NCBI GenBank assembly: GCA_025765595.1
Contig: JAIVFH010000002.1
Span: 795,899 to 859,898, forward strand
Direction of reading: 5' to 3'
Length of the DNA stretch: 64,000 bases
DNA from: Obelidium mucronatum
Taxonomy: Eukaryota > Chytridiomycota > Chytridiomycetes > Chytridiales > Chytriomycetaceae
Shown here: piece after piece, positions 12,139-24,151 of the stretch
How the letters are laid out: the number at the start of each line of letters is the position of its first letter
How positions within the stretch are numbered: position 1 is the stretch's first letter
Position numbers and translations under genes: made by a program
The notes under the pieces: generated by a model
What the model saw: the letters and a program-made list of their open reading frames with translations, nothing else
Database searches by the model: none
Told to the model about the DNA's origin: nothing

Positions 12139-15100
12139 TTACATTTGAACGAAAAAGGTATGCTTGCTGCCGCTACTACTTTCGGCATCCGTCGCGTCCA
12201 AGTTTTCAGAGTTTTCACTTTCAGCAACCACGTCAACCAACTCCGTCTTTGCATTATCCACAGACGGTTTGTTTACAGCTGGAATCACGCTATAGTCAGG
12301 TTTCATGTTTTCCACTTGCTGTAGTTTTGCTCTAGCCGCCAACACTTCACGTCCAATTCTGGACACTTTCTTTGGGCCGGTAGTTTGCGTCGATGGTTTG
12401 CTTTCAGGTGCAGATTTTGACGCAGTATGTAGGAATTTGAAGTCACAAGGTACAGTTGCAGAAACTACTGGAACAACTGCTTTGAAAGCCTCCAAATCGC
12501 GTTCCATCACCATATTCTTACGACGCAAGGCATCTCGTTCGCGAATCAATACAGAGTGTTCCTTTCGATAAAATACCAGTTTATCAATTTGTTCGCAAAA
12601 GACAACGAAAAACAACACTCACCTCTTTCATTTTCATCAACTCTTCCTTCATTTTTGCGATATGGCGAATCTTTTGTTGAGCATTTTGATGACCCATCAA
12701 GTCGGCATTTGCAGAAGTCAATTTCTTCAGTTCGTCAAATGTGGATTTGTGGTGTTTTTCCAAAAAGTCAACTTGAGCTTTCAAGTGTCCTTCAACTTCC
12801 GCTTGTCGACGTTCGGCAACAATCAGCGCGTCATTGAGTCTGGGATAATATAGTCCATTGTTAGTTTCATGTTTGACAGCATTTGATGAGAACAAGGATG
12901 AGTAGTTAAAAAAACAAAAACAAAAACAGAGAAATTTAGAAAATTGTAATCGTGTAATTGCCGCATGTCTTCTTTATAAATAGTTAATTCATAACTTGGA
13001 ATCGTATGGTTTAAAAATCGCAACAAAACAAAGAACTTGTATAACACCAAAAAAAAATTGTAATGAGGATTTCGAATGAGGGGAGGTACGGGAGGGTAAT
13101 GACAAAGTTTTAAAAAAAGAACCACCTTTCATTCTCCTTCTTGATGCTTTTGATTTCCATTCGATTCTGCTCCAAAAGGGAATCGTATTCAGCCGCGTCT
13201 TCAGCAGCTCGTCGGACAGTTTCTTCAGCGCATTTTTGCGTTGCAACAAGCTCAGCCTTGGCTTTGTTGACACCTTCGGAATTTCCCTTCATTTCGTTGA
13301 ATTGAAGCTCCATCGCTTGCATCCGTTCCTTTAATTCACGAATTTCTTCATCCCGATGCCCAACTTCATTGGCATGGCGAAGCTTTACGGCAGCAACTTC
13401 AGTCTCCAAAATTTTGACGGCTTCATCCTTTTCAGCTAGAGCCGAAGCCAACCGTTCACTTCGCCCTTGGAGTTCACCTACAATTTCACGATGCGCTTCA
13501 CGTTCTTCATCATGTGCCTGCGCATTGGAAATAGTACGCGCCTTCAAGTTTTCCAAATCCATTCGGTTGCTCTCGAGCTCCGCTTTGCACTCAGAAAGCT
13601 CGTTACCAAGCGACAAAAGACGAGCATCCTTCTGCTGTGCCATAGTGCGTTCTTCCTCCAATGCTGCCACAAGAAGAGATAGATTCTCTTTTGATTCCGA
13701 GTGGTATTTTACAAACTCCGACAGCTTCTGGTCAGCATCACGACGAGAGTCCGCATGAGCAAGTTGCTCAGCAGAAAGCGAAGCTTCCAACTCTTTCGCC
13801 TGCGATACCGCAGATTCCAGTTTCGATCGAGTTTCGGCAAGTTGATTGTTGACGGTTTCCAAGGCGCTGCGATGGTTCTCCCGTTCAACTTCCAGAACAG
13901 CTGTCAAGTCAGTGTTTTGAGCCAAAGATACAGCGTGTGCATGTTTCTCGTCTTCAAGACCACGAGACAGGTCGTCCGCTTTTTGAATCATGGCTGCAAG
14001 GCTAGATTTTTCGGTCTCCAGCTGGCCCTCCAAAGCCGTAATCTTTTCCCGAGCTTCCGCGTGACTGGATGTTTCAGAGTTCAAGAGTGTCTTCAATTCG
14101 CCCAATTCCGTAGACATGGATGAAACCAGGGAGACCTGTGTTTCCAAGGATGTGCTTAAATCATGCGAACGGCGTCTTTCGGTATTGACGGCATCACGCT
14201 CATTGGATAGAGCCGTTTCCAAATCCTGCTTGGTTGTCGCATGGGCCTTCTTCTCCATTTCAATCGCTGAATTCAGTTGACAGAGTTCCTTTTCGTTTTC
14301 GTCTTTGACTCGTTCCAGCCTAGCGACTTTCTCACCCATATCCCTGCCAACTTCCATCTGAGCGCGAAGCAAGGCCTCAAGTTCATCAATTTTGGCTGCA
14401 AGAGCCAGCTTGGTTTCCTTTTCAGACACAAGTTCGACTTCCAGAGACCCTACACGGACTTTGGTGGATGCATGGGACTGTGACTCTTGCTCGACTGCAA
14501 GCAACAGTTCCGAGATTCTGGACTTCGCGGAATCATATTCCAGAGTGAGGGTTTCCAAAGTGGTCTCGAGTTGGCTGATGGTTGCATTCGCTGTTTCCAA
14601 AACTGCAGACTTGGCAGCAAGCTCTTCTTGGTGGTCTGCAAGAATACCCACAAGCTCTGAAGTCTTGGCCTCCAAAAGTCGCCCCAATTCAACAGAGGAA
14701 GCCTTCTCGTCTTGCAACTGTCGCTCAAGATCCGATACCCTCAGATTCAGTTCAGATGTCGTCGCAGAAAGTGATGCAGATGCATCCGTCAACTGCTTTT
14801 GCAAAACCGTATTCGCTTTTTGAGTCTCGTCCAGAGATTCCTGCAACGCGCTAACATCCGACTGAAGACTGTGAATAGACTCCGCCTTTTCAGAGTTCTG
14901 GCTTGTCAGCTGGGCGTTCAAGTCATAGCACTCAGTCAAGTCTCTCTGAACGACCTCCACCGTCTCATTTGATTTACCCAAAGCAGCATTCAAAATTTCA
15001 ATTCTAGACTCCAACTCTCGGTGCTTTTCCTTCAAGAGAGAAATAAGACCATCCGAGTCAGTCAAACGACTGTTGTGATCCACCAAGGACTTGCGAGCCT

Positions 15101-17862
15101 CCTCCAACTCGTCACACACAAACGCCTTCTCAGTCTCCAACGTTTCCACCTTTTCTCTAAACTCTGAAATGATTTGACGGAAGGCAGCTTCCATTTCATC
15201 CCTGTTTGTTTTCGCCGCTGCGACTGCGCTCTTGACCTTCTCTTTCAACGTCTCATTCTCCTGATGGGACTCTTCAAGGGCTGCTTCGTTGTCATAGGCA
15301 CGTTCTCGATACTCGGCAACAAGGTCTTGTTGCTCCGACAATTCAAATTTGACTTGACCAAGCTCCACCTTGTGGGCATCCGCCAAAGAAAGCAGTTCCG
15401 CATTCTTGGCCTGAATTTCCGTTTTTAAGTTTTCAATAGAGACTTCAAGAGAAGCAATCAGCTCCGCCTTTTCCTGCAACGACTCAACCGAACTGGCTTG
15501 GATGGAGGCAATACGGAATTCAGCCATATCTTTTTCACCCGTGCGATACGTTCGCTCATCCGCCAGTTGAGTGTTCAGCTCTTCCATTTGAGACTCATGC
15601 ATTGCAATAGCGTCAGCATGAGCAAGATTAGCGTCGGCAAGAGCTTCATTGGCCGCTTCAAGGCTGCGATTAAGGCGAGAAATCTCAGTTTCCAAAGACT
15701 CAATGCGGGTCTGGGAGGCCGAGACTTCAGCAGTAAGGCTTTGCATTTGTTGAGCAGCCACCAAGAGGTCTTGTTCCATGGATGCTATCCGCTGCAAAAG
15801 TTGAGTTTTGATTTCATCGGTATCATTAAAATGATTTCTCCAAGTATCACAAAGTTCTGTGGTTGCAGTTAGTTCGGCGGTCAACGCCTCTACTTGAGCA
15901 CGGAGGGTTTCTTCTTGAGCATTCAGCGCTTCGATTTGCTGATCACGTCCAAGAATTTCGTGCATCGCGGTTTCCATGTGACCCCGAAGCTCTTGGTTCT
16001 CATAATCAATTTGCTGTAACTTTTCATCGGCTTCTGTTTCCCGACGGACGAGTGCAGCTTTAAGGCTTCCAATGACTTCTTCATATTCAACCACCTCTGA
16101 ATCGCGAGTGCGCTCCAAGTCTGCGATTCGTTGAATTTTCTCGGAGACAGAAACTTCCAAACGTGATAAAAGGCCAGTGACTTCTTCATTCCGACCTTGA
16201 GCTTGGGAAAGAAGAGTTTCCAAAGCATCCTTCTCTTTGGAGATTACATCCCTGGACTCACGTACAGCTTCCGCCTCTGACAGAAGGTTCTTGACTTGGT
16301 CCTCTAATTGGGACCGTTGCTCCAAGACTTGATTCTTTTCCAACTCCACAGCCGCTAAATCGTCCAAACGATCCTTCAACAAAGCCTCCAATTTTTCAAC
16401 TTTCGCTTTATCTGCATCCCACTCTGAGCGAGCTGCATCCAAAGCCTTGGAGACATCAGTCAATCTGGCCTCAGCCTCCATCTTTTGTGACTGCAACAAG
16501 TCACATTGTTCCTGAACATCAAACATCTTCCTTTCCCACGCAGCCAATTCCTCGTGAGACAAATGCGCACTTCCTTCCAACTCTTGAACTCTGGAAGAGA
16601 GCTCCAACCGCTGAATCTCGGCCTCAGCCATCAGCTCGTCACGGAGGGACTTTTCGGCTCTTAATTCGTCCACTTGCTTTTTGAGAGAATCGCACAGTTC
16701 GCGAAGCTCTTTACGTTCGATTTCCAGTTTTTCCAGTGTGTTTGATTTGGCATCCACGAGCGACCGAGTTTTTGCAGTTGTCTTTTCAAGATCAGTTATT
16801 TTGCGTTCAAGCAAAGTGGAGCGGGTTGCCTTTTCAACCAAATTGGTGGACTGCTTTTCAGTCTTTTCGAGCTAAAAAAGAACGAAGTGAATAAAAAAAA
16901 CAGTGAGTATTTATACAATACAGAAAAGAAAAATCAGCGAAAAAACGAACGTTTGTTTTCAACAAGGCGTGTTTCCTTTGGAGCTCTGCAAGCTCCTTTT
17001 CTTTTGCGACTGCAGTTGAAGAGAGTGTATTCTTTTCACGAAGCGCTTCTTTCAAAGCTACATCTAGACGAGACAGTCTGTCTTCTAAAGCAGACATGTC
17101 TTTTTGGTGGAGAATGAGTTGTCGTTCGTATTGTTCCTGCCACTTCTCAGCCTGTTTCCAGATTTTGACGTTAGCACAGGTACCCCGAATAGGAATACAA
17201 AGAAGAAGAAAACTAGAAATCAAAGTATTAACCTCTTTTTTGTATTTGAGAGCCTCTGCCACACCAGCGGAGCCAGAAGCAGGCGGTCGTCGTGCAGTTG
17301 GCGGTAGAGGGAGATTCGGACCGCCACCAGAGCTGCTTGCATTTGAGCTTTCGTCACTGTGTTCTGCAGCAGGAGCAACTGTATTGAAATGGGATGGGAT
17401 GGGAATAGTGTGAGTACTTTGGACTACCACCTGTCAAAAACCAGGCTACTGTACCTTGCTTTGGGCTCTTGAATCGCTTACTGTTTTCAATGAAACCAAA
17501 CTTTTTGTTCTTATCGTCTGAAACGAGAGTTGCTTTCACTTCGTAGTCTGTCGGGCCAGGGGTATCGTTGCTGGGAGCTGTTGTAGTTGTGGGCAGAAGT
17601 TGTCTTTTGTTAGCTTCACACAGATGGTGCTGCTTGGATGGAAAGAGCGGAGTCGCAGTGCCAATAAATGGCGTACAGAGTCGGGAGTCGGCGGGGGGGT
17701 GGGAATCAATGCAGCAGCAAGGACTAATCACTGATGCTTTGATTCCCAGCGCATACGCCTGTTGACCCCCCCGCCTGAGTGCTGCCGTGCGTCCTGGGCT
17801 AGACGAGACAGAGACAAGCGCTTACCAAAGACATCTGGTCGTTTGCTGTGCGAGAAGGACAT
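12139..17862 (-). CDS. HMMR/RHAMM-like centrosome- and spindle-associated coiled-coil protein
   Basis: Seven exons (17862-17826, 17577-17455, 17378-17233, 17151-16951, 16871-13126, 12839-12623, 12561-12139) sum to 4893 nt, giving about 1630 aa. The N-terminus MSFSHSKRPDVF, then PGPTDYEVK and FIENSKRFKSPKQ, matches the HMMR_N signature (animal HMMR starts MSF and has PSPGAYDVK then FQKSQRFK). ALREKNTLSS matches the HMMR helix ALREKTSLSA. The C-terminus has MGHQNAQQKIRHIAKMKEE, matching the HMMR_C centrosome-targeting motif ([20 protein letters not shown]). Between them lie about 1250 residues of near-continuous coiled coil (exon 5), making it over twice the human length of about 725. In animals HMMR binds microtubules, TPX2 and dynein at spindle poles; a centriole or spindle-pole role here is inferred. 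No frameshift was found. A duplicate of exon 1 and its promoter sits at 22209-22431. Confidence 0.85.
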
Positions 17863-17950
17863 TGTCTCTGGATGCGGTGAAACGGGAATCCAATCAAGCA
17901 CAGGTCGTTGGATAAATAATAAAAGTGAATAAAACAAAACCCGAATAATA
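17863..17950. promoter_or_regulatory. 88-bp bidirectional promoter (HMMR-like / NPF gene B1)
   Basis: Only 88 bp separate the minus-strand start of the HMMR-like gene and the plus-strand start of NPF gene B1. It holds an AT-rich element (ttggataaataataaaagtg) near the B1 start. A near-copy occurs at 22353-22431 upstream of gene B2, with a short deletion, so the whole promoter was duplicated. Confidence 0.55.
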
Positions 17951-19496
17951 ATGGCTTCGAACCCCTTCCCGCCCGCCCTCGCCGCGCCGCCAGCCGACCG
18001 CCGCAGCCACTCGCCCGGCAATCCGTTCGTTTCTGCGCCGCCGAATCCGTTCGCGCCGTCGATGGCGCCGCTGTCGCTGAACCCGGCGGCAAATCCGTTC
18101 AACCCGTTTGCGTCTTCGAACGCATCAGCTTCGAATGCAACAACTCGATCTTCATCGCAAGACCTCCTCGGCCTCTTTGACCCGCTGGCTACTCCCACTC
18201 CCCACTCCCACTCCCGCGATTCAACCCTCGCTCAGTCCGAGCAGCACGCTGGATGATGAAGCCTTGGCGAAAATCCTGCAAGAGGTGTGGTGTTCAATTA
18301 ATTTTTAATTGATCATGTTCGACTCAACATAGCATTCACCGTACTTGTAGGAAGAGGATTCTGCTTTCGCAAGTAGTGAAAATACTGGTGTCGGTAATTC
18401 ATCAATGGGACCACCCTACTGGGGCACAGGATACAACAATCAACAACAAAGCAACCATTACCAACAGCAACCACCGCGTCCTCAACATCAACAACCGCAA
18501 CAGTATCAAGCATATCAATCGTCTTCGTCGATCCCAAGCACACCTGCATACAATCCACCTTATGTGCCCCCCACACCCTCACTATATTCATACAACCCCA
18601 ATGACGGAATCGGAAAACCATTGCACGAAAACGGATTCGCTGAAGAAACTGTCCCAGGATCTCGATTCCAGAGTGATTGGAGAGATTTCGACGTTTGCTT
18701 TTGGGACAGAGAATGTGTGACTGTGATGCAAGGAACTCGAAAGCTATTGTACATGAATCTTTTGGGATACAAATTAAACAATTCGACTTGCCATAAATGG
18801 GTCATGCAACGTCAAGACGAATCAGGAGCGCCTTTGTACATCTTGAGCGCATCTGTTGGGAGAAAGGGCTTTACATTATTTGGTGTGTTGGTTTTTTTTT
18901 TTTTGTTTTCGGTCTGTTCCAATTTTTTGTTTCTAATCTGTGCCTCATTTTAATCTTAGATACAGGAAAAGCTAAGGGGTTCGTCTACCTATTTGGTGTG
19001 TTGGGTTTATTTTTTTATTTATTTTATTTATCTCTTTTTTTGGTTATTGTTTTTTCTTCTGTTCCAATTTGTTGTTTCTAATCTGTGCCTCATTTTGTCT
19101 TAGATGTACAGCTTAGAGAAGCTGTGGGGTACGTCTACCTTGAGTTTGGATTCTCAGCCACATACTGACCAAAACTTATTTCATTACAGATGCACCCAAA
19201 CAAAGCCTGGGCAATTGACGTTCTCTACAATTACAAACTCGGAAACGCTGATTTGGAAGAACGGCGATTTGCGGGTTCAACAGGAAGTGAATCTGTTTTC
19301 AGCCATCAAAAGAACTTCAACAGCGCACGCTCCGCATGTTCCAGCAGACAATGATTTGTTTGCATATGTGATTCGTACTATAAGAGAAGATTTGCTGACG
19401 AGAACGAGGATTCGAATTGGTGGTCGTGGTTCTAGTCGCGCTGATTTTATCATTGCTACTTATGTGGGAATGGTTCTCCTTGACCGCTTTTGCTGA
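17951..19496 (+). CDS. NPF/UIM-like adaptor family protein, copy B1 (damaged)
   Basis: Paralogue of the gene at 22432. Exons: 17951-18284, 18351-18882, 19104-19128, 19190-19496. The N-terminal part is rich in NPF tripeptides (EH-domain ligands) and has a clathrin-box-like LLGLFDPL. Relative to B2 it has one extra base in a CCCACT repeat near 18200, which sends the frame to a stop at about residue 101. It also lacks about 270 bp that encode the proline-rich stretch and the first UIM-like motif. Removing the base restores LDDEALAKILQE and the rest. The C-terminal domain (FDVCFWDRECVTVM ... RIRIGGRGSSRADF ... LLDRFC) is complete. Its third intron contains a relic 36-nt exon. It may be a pseudogene or a sequence error. 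Confidence 0.65.
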
Positions 19497-19540
19497 GAAA
19501 CGTCAGCTTGCAACGCTCTGATAGTGCATAAATAAATAGT

Positions 19541-19893
19541 TAGGAGTATATAGACTTGAAGGTAGATAACCTTTATTGATATACAAGCTTAGAATTCGAG
19601 ACATGTCAACGTCAAATTTATTACGTAAGAAAACACAAGAAGACTCCAAGTCTACCTGAGCTTCAGTTCCATCTTTGTAACCATAAACCACTGGAGACAA
19701 GCATATTAGTAATCAAGACGCGTGGTTGGAAAAGGGGACAAAATGGAATATAAAAGTGAAACAACCTGAAACGGGGTTTAAAAGGAGGTGTACGTTCTAA
19801 TAATAAACAGTTGATAGTTCCCAGAAATGTATTACTACTCACCTCCAGTGCAGACCAAAGGACCCGAAGACGCAGGGTCCAACAAGACTCTAT
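19541..19893. other. Segment present in unit 1 but absent from unit 2
   Basis: The sequence around it matches the spacer between B2 and C2 (24100-24140), but these roughly 350 bp have no counterpart there, so they were inserted (or lost from the other unit). On the minus strand two exon-like pieces read LLDPASSGPLVCTG and VVYGYKDGTEAQ, flanking a GTGAGT donor and CTCCAG acceptor. This suggests a fragment of an unidentified gene was captured. No complete gene is supported. Confidence 0.35.
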
Positions 19894-19901
19894 TTGTTTG
19901 G

Positions 19902-20210
19902 AAAAAAATTATGTCAAATTTGCCTTTCAACTGTTTGCCGCACCACCACAGCCAAAGAGACAGCAGTCCAACGCTGGCTCAGCAAACAACAACTCCAATC
20001 CATTTCCAGTCTACCAGCAACAGCTGCAACAGCAACAGTGGGAACAGGAACAGCAGCTGAGTCCGTTCAATCCCCACGACCCCGGTAAGGAATGGAAACC
20101 CAACATCAGCAGGACCTTCGGTAGGACGTGGAGAGAAAGACTTTGACGGTGGGAATACGTTTGTTGCGGGGCTAACGTTGGGTGCTGCAGCTGTTGGGGT
20201 GTCTTCTGCC
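19902..20210 (+). pseudogene. Truncated copy C1 of the NPF-rich gene at 24152
   Basis: The nucleotides from the ATG context (tatgtcaaatttgcctttca) follow gene C2 closely: the first block corresponds to C2 residues 1-50, then a deletion jumps to the block encoding NGNPTSAGPS, ending at tcttctgcc. The reading frame is broken early (FNCLPHHH instead of FNPFAAPP), the acidic, UIM-like and C-terminal parts are missing, and retroelement sequence begins exactly where homology ends. It is the remains of the second gene in the duplicated unit. Confidence 0.8.
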
Positions 20211-22200
20211 GCGAAGGAATCAAAATTGACCCTGACTGATACCTTGCCATCAGCAAGTGGAAAACCCCAAGACAGTCGAAAGACTACACGTCAGTTGCCC
20301 ATGTGCTAGGATTCATGAACTACCTTTGAGATAGCATACCGCTCTACACAACACTCGCCATGCCACTGGAATCAATTCGCGCAGCCACAAATTTGGAAAC
20401 AATCTGGACCAACAAACACGAAGCTTCCCTAAAGGCCCTCATAGAAGCCGCCATCAAGGCTCCAATCGTAGCAACATCGGACTTCATTACGTAGCCACAG
20501 ACACCTCAAATTTCGGAATAGGAGCAATGCTATACCAACTAGATGGTAATGGATCCAGAAAATACATACAATTTGCTGCCAAGTCATTCTCCCTGCATCA
20601 AAGAAACTACTCAGCGACTCACAAAGAACGTCTCAGGATTTCTTGACGCTCACCTACCTCTTCACCTCAGTCAAACTCAGTGTTGCTGCAAGGTTGGATA
20701 GAAAATCTACTGTTGTAGAACTTCACAATCACTCATCTTCCAGGTAACAAACATAAAGCAATAAATTCAACCAAAAATGCTAAAACATATAAAACTAAAA
20801 CAGGAATACAAAACAAACTTCCAGACGCACTCAGCCGCACGCAATTCCAACATGCCGGCCCACTCAAACCATCAACCCAACCGCCCCAATGGTATACGGC
20901 AATATACTTTCCTTCATGGACGTCACAAAAACCACCACAACACAAGATGTGGTTACACTTGCGCAAAAAACGATGAAGGTCTCCGATCCCATCCTTCGTG
21001 AAACTGTACCTGAAGACAAACGCATCAGTGCATTGGAATTGATTCACAGTATGGGCCACTTTGGTGCCGACTCAATGGTACGCCAACTATGGCGAACTAA
21101 CAGGACACGGCCATCCATGAAGCATGACGCACTGGAACACGTCAAGTCATGCCCCGAATGCCAAAGATGGAACATAGCGCGCCGAGGGTTTCACCCATGA
21201 CGTCCATCCAAAACTCCCCTTGGACCATGTCACCGTTGACCTCGCAACAATATCAACAACTTCCACCAACAGGTTCAACTTTATCCAAGTGTTTGTCTAC
21301 ATAGCCACCAAGTTCACTCTCCTCCGTCCACTAAAAACCAAAACCCAACAAGAACTAGCAACAACTCTATTTCAAATCTTTACACCCTTCTGGATCCATT
21401 TCAATCAGATTGAGATCTGCGGTGGCCCTACTCCTCTATGTCCCTACACACCTACAACCCTTAAACTAAATCTCACTCCTAGTTTGATTGCTCAGCTGCA
21501 CAATCTATGGGACCCGTTGCCTTCACCCTGGTTCATCATCCCAATAGCAGGCTCTCCAAGTATTCTAAGCAGGAAAGTCAAAAACCCTCCGGTGAAGGTG
21601 TAAACTTCACAATTATGGCAAAAACTGACGTCCACGAAAGCAAAACTGAACCGCAATACAAAGGACCATACAGAGTAATCAAGGGAACACGCAAGGCCAC
21701 TTACCAGTTACTGGATGCCAACAGACAACCACTCAGCCGTAACTACGCACCACATCAAAACTAATCTCACCACACACTACATTCCTACCCACAGCCGAAG
21801 TCTCCAAAATCCAGACAAGCCCAACGCAAGAAAAAGAATATTTAGTCTCTTGGAAGAACTTCGACGACTCCTGCAATGAATGGATACCACAGTCACACTT
21901 CCAAAACACTACTATCATCAGCGCAAAAAAGACCTCACCAAACGCAAACAAAAATCTTCAACTATTTAACTCCCAATCTACAATTTTTCCCACTACTTAA
22001 CTCTCAACTCAATATCTGGGGGGTGATGTTGTATCCCTCATTACCACCTTTATTCCTGACACTATTTCTCTCTACAATTATTCCCCCTATCATACAGTTA
22101 TATTTATGATTCTATTTGTCTGTAGAATGAAGAATAAAATTCCCAAAGTTCCAAAGGACGTCATCGTTTGCTCCCCTCACTCCTCCTCCATACAATAACA
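20211..22200 (+). mobile_element. Ty3/Gypsy-type LTR retrotransposon, 5'-truncated and decayed
   Basis: In order: an RT-end fragment (GIKIDPD then ISKWKTPKTV), an RNase H-like block near 20491 (VATDTSNFGIGAMLYQLDG) with many stops, an integrase HHCC zinc finger at about 21042-21170 (HSMGHFGADSMVRQLW ... CPEC), part of the integrase core (DHVTVDLATI ... YIATKFTLLRPL) at 21220-21400, and an integrase C-terminal piece with GPYRVIKGTRKATYQLLD at 21660-21720. A purine tract (ctggggggtga) precedes the 3' LTR. There is no 5' LTR, gag, protease or most of RT. It lies precisely at the junction of the duplicated gene units, consistent with insertion before or during the rearrangement. Confidence 0.8.
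22027..22200 (+). repeat. 3' long terminal repeat of the Ty3/Gypsy remnant
   Basis: Starts TGTTGTATCC directly after the polypurine tract and ends CATACAATAACA, giving TG...CA ends and short imperfect terminal inverted repeats. At about 174 bp it is short for an LTR but within the range of small fungal elements. The boundary was set from PPT and TG/CA only, because the partner LTR is absent. Confidence 0.6.
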
Positions 22201-22208
22201 GACACCCC

Positions 22209-22431
22209 AAGCACTAATCACTGATGCTTTGATTCCCAGCGCATTCGCCTGTTGACCCCCCCGCCTGAGCGCTGCCGTGTGTACTGGGCTAGACGAGACA
22301 GAGACAAGCGCTTACCAAAGACATCTGGTCGTTTGCTGAGCGAGAAGGACATTGTCTCTGAATGCGGTGAAACAGGAATCCAATCAAGTTGGATAAATAA
22401 TAAAAGTGAATAAAACAAAACCCGAATAATA
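22209..22431 (-). pseudogene. Duplicated HMMR promoter and orphan exon 1
   Basis: About 220 bp matching 17719-17950. On the minus strand, 22352-22316 reproduces HMMR exon 1 (MSFSLSKRPDVF, one residue changed) with an intact GTAAGC donor, but no HMMR exon 2 follows; retroelement sequence does. It marks the left edge of the second duplicated unit and could still act as promoter for gene B2. Confidence 0.8.
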
Positions 22432-24066
22432 ATGTCTTCGAACCCCTTCCCGCCCGCCCTCGCCGCGCCGCCAGCCGACCGCCGCAGCCACTCGCCCGGC
22501 AATCCGTTCGTTTCTGCGCCGCCGAATCCGTTCGCGCCGTCGATGGCGCTGAACCCGGCGGCGAATCCGTTCAACCCGTTTGCGTCTTCGAACGCATCAG
22601 CTTCGAATGCAACAACTCAATCTTCATCGCAAGACCTCCTCGGCCTCTTTGACCCGCTGGCTACTCCCACTCCCGCTCCCACTCCCGCAATTCAACCCTC
22701 GCTCAGTCCGAGCCTCGATCCGCCGCCATACTCAAGCAGCTCAAGCTCTTCAATCTCGCCTGTCCTTCCTGCTTCTGCGCGTGTACCGGAATCAACGCAT
22801 TCAGACGAAAGACTCGCAGTGGAAATTGCGCTGAATGGCGACAATGCCCAAATCGAAAGCGACGAGCAGTTGGCAAGGCGGTTGCACTTGGAAGATCAAG
22901 CAGCCCGCATTGGCCCCGCGTCGCCAGAACTCAGAAGGCAGCAAGAAATAATAGAAGGCGTGACCGGAATCCCGAGCACGCTGGATGACGAAGCCTTGGC
23001 GAAAATCCTACAAGAGGTGTGGCATTCAATTAATTTTTAATGATCATGTTCGACTCAACAACAGTATTCGTCATCCACCATACTATAGGAAGAAGATTCT
23101 GCTTTCGCAAGTAGTGAAAATAATGGTGTCGGTAATTCATCAATGGGACCACCCTACTGGGGTACAGGATTCAACAATCAACAACAAAGCAACCATTACC
23201 AACAGCAACCACCGCGTCCTCAACATCAACAACCACAACAGTATCAAGCTTATCAATCGTCTTCGTTGATCCCAAGCACACCTGCATACAATCCACCTTA
23301 TGTGCCCCCCACACCCTCACTGTATTCATACAACCCCAATGGCGGAATCGGAAAACCATTCCACGAATACGGATTCGCTGAAGAAACTGTACCAGGATCT
23401 CGATTCCAGAGTGATTGGAGAGATTTCGACGTTTGCTTTTGGGACAGAGAATGTGTGACTGTAATGGAAGGAACTCAAAAGCTATTTTACGTGAATCTTT
23501 TGGGAAACAATGCGATTAACCATAAATGGGTCATGCAACGTCAAGACGAATTAGGATTGACTTTGTACATCTTGAGCGCATCTGTTGGGACAAAGGGCTT
23601 CTCATTATTTGGTATATTGTTTTTGTTCCATTCTAATTTGTTGTTTCTAATCTGTGCCACATTTTGTCTTAGATACACAGCTTGGAAAAGCTGTGGGGTA
23701 CGTCTACCTGGAGTTTTGGATTCTCAGCCACATACTGACCAAAACTTATTTCATTACAGATGCACCAAAACAAAGCCTGGACAAATGACGTTCTCTACAA
23801 TTACAAACTCGGAAAAGTTGATTTGGAAGAACGGCGATTTGCGGGTTCTCCAGGAAGTGAATCTGTTTTCGGCCATCAAAAGAACTTCAACGGCGCACGC
23901 TCCGCATGTTCCAGCAGACAATGATTTGTTTGCATATGTGATTCGTACTGTAAGAGAAGACTCGCTAACGAGAACGAGGATTCGAATTGGTGGTCGTGGG
24001 TCTAGTCGCGCTGATTTTGTCATTGCTAGTTATGTGGGAATGGTTCTCCTTGACCGCTTTTGCTGA
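22432..24066 (+). CDS. NPF-rich, UIM-like protein with conserved C-terminal domain, copy B2
   Basis: Intact, about 479 aa. Exons 22432-23016, 23089-23611, 23673-23697, 23760-24066; lengths close in frame. Residues 1-60 hold several NPF tripeptides and a clathrin-box-like DLLGLFDPLA. Residues about 115-195 hold DE-x-LA motifs (DERLAVEIAL, DEQLARRLHL, DDEALAKILQEEED) resembling ubiquitin-interacting motifs. A Q/P-rich linker follows, then a C-terminal domain of about 200 residues (FDVCFWDRECVTVMEG, TKTKPGQMTFSTITNSE, RIRIGGRGSSRADFVIA) that I do not recognise. NPF plus clathrin-box plus UIM suggests an epsin/Ede1-like endocytic or endosomal adaptor without an ENTH domain; that is inference. The apparent open frame through 23698-23759 is an in-frame intron. 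Confidence 0.8.
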
Positions 24067-24151
24067 GAAACGTCAGCTTGCAACGCTCTGATAGTGCATA
24101 AATAAATAGTATAGACTGTATTATTTTTAGTGTTGCTTGTTTGGAAAAAGT

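Noticed and set aside
19503..19700. 65-codon minus-strand ORF as a gene
   Set aside because: Only a fragment reads like protein and it depends on splice signals; treated as a captured fragment instead.
23698..23759. Treating YVYLEFWILSHILTKTYF as part of the B2 protein
   Set aside because: It lies between a GTACGT donor and TTACAG acceptor, and the paralogue C2 has an intron at the same place; the peptide is absent from C2.
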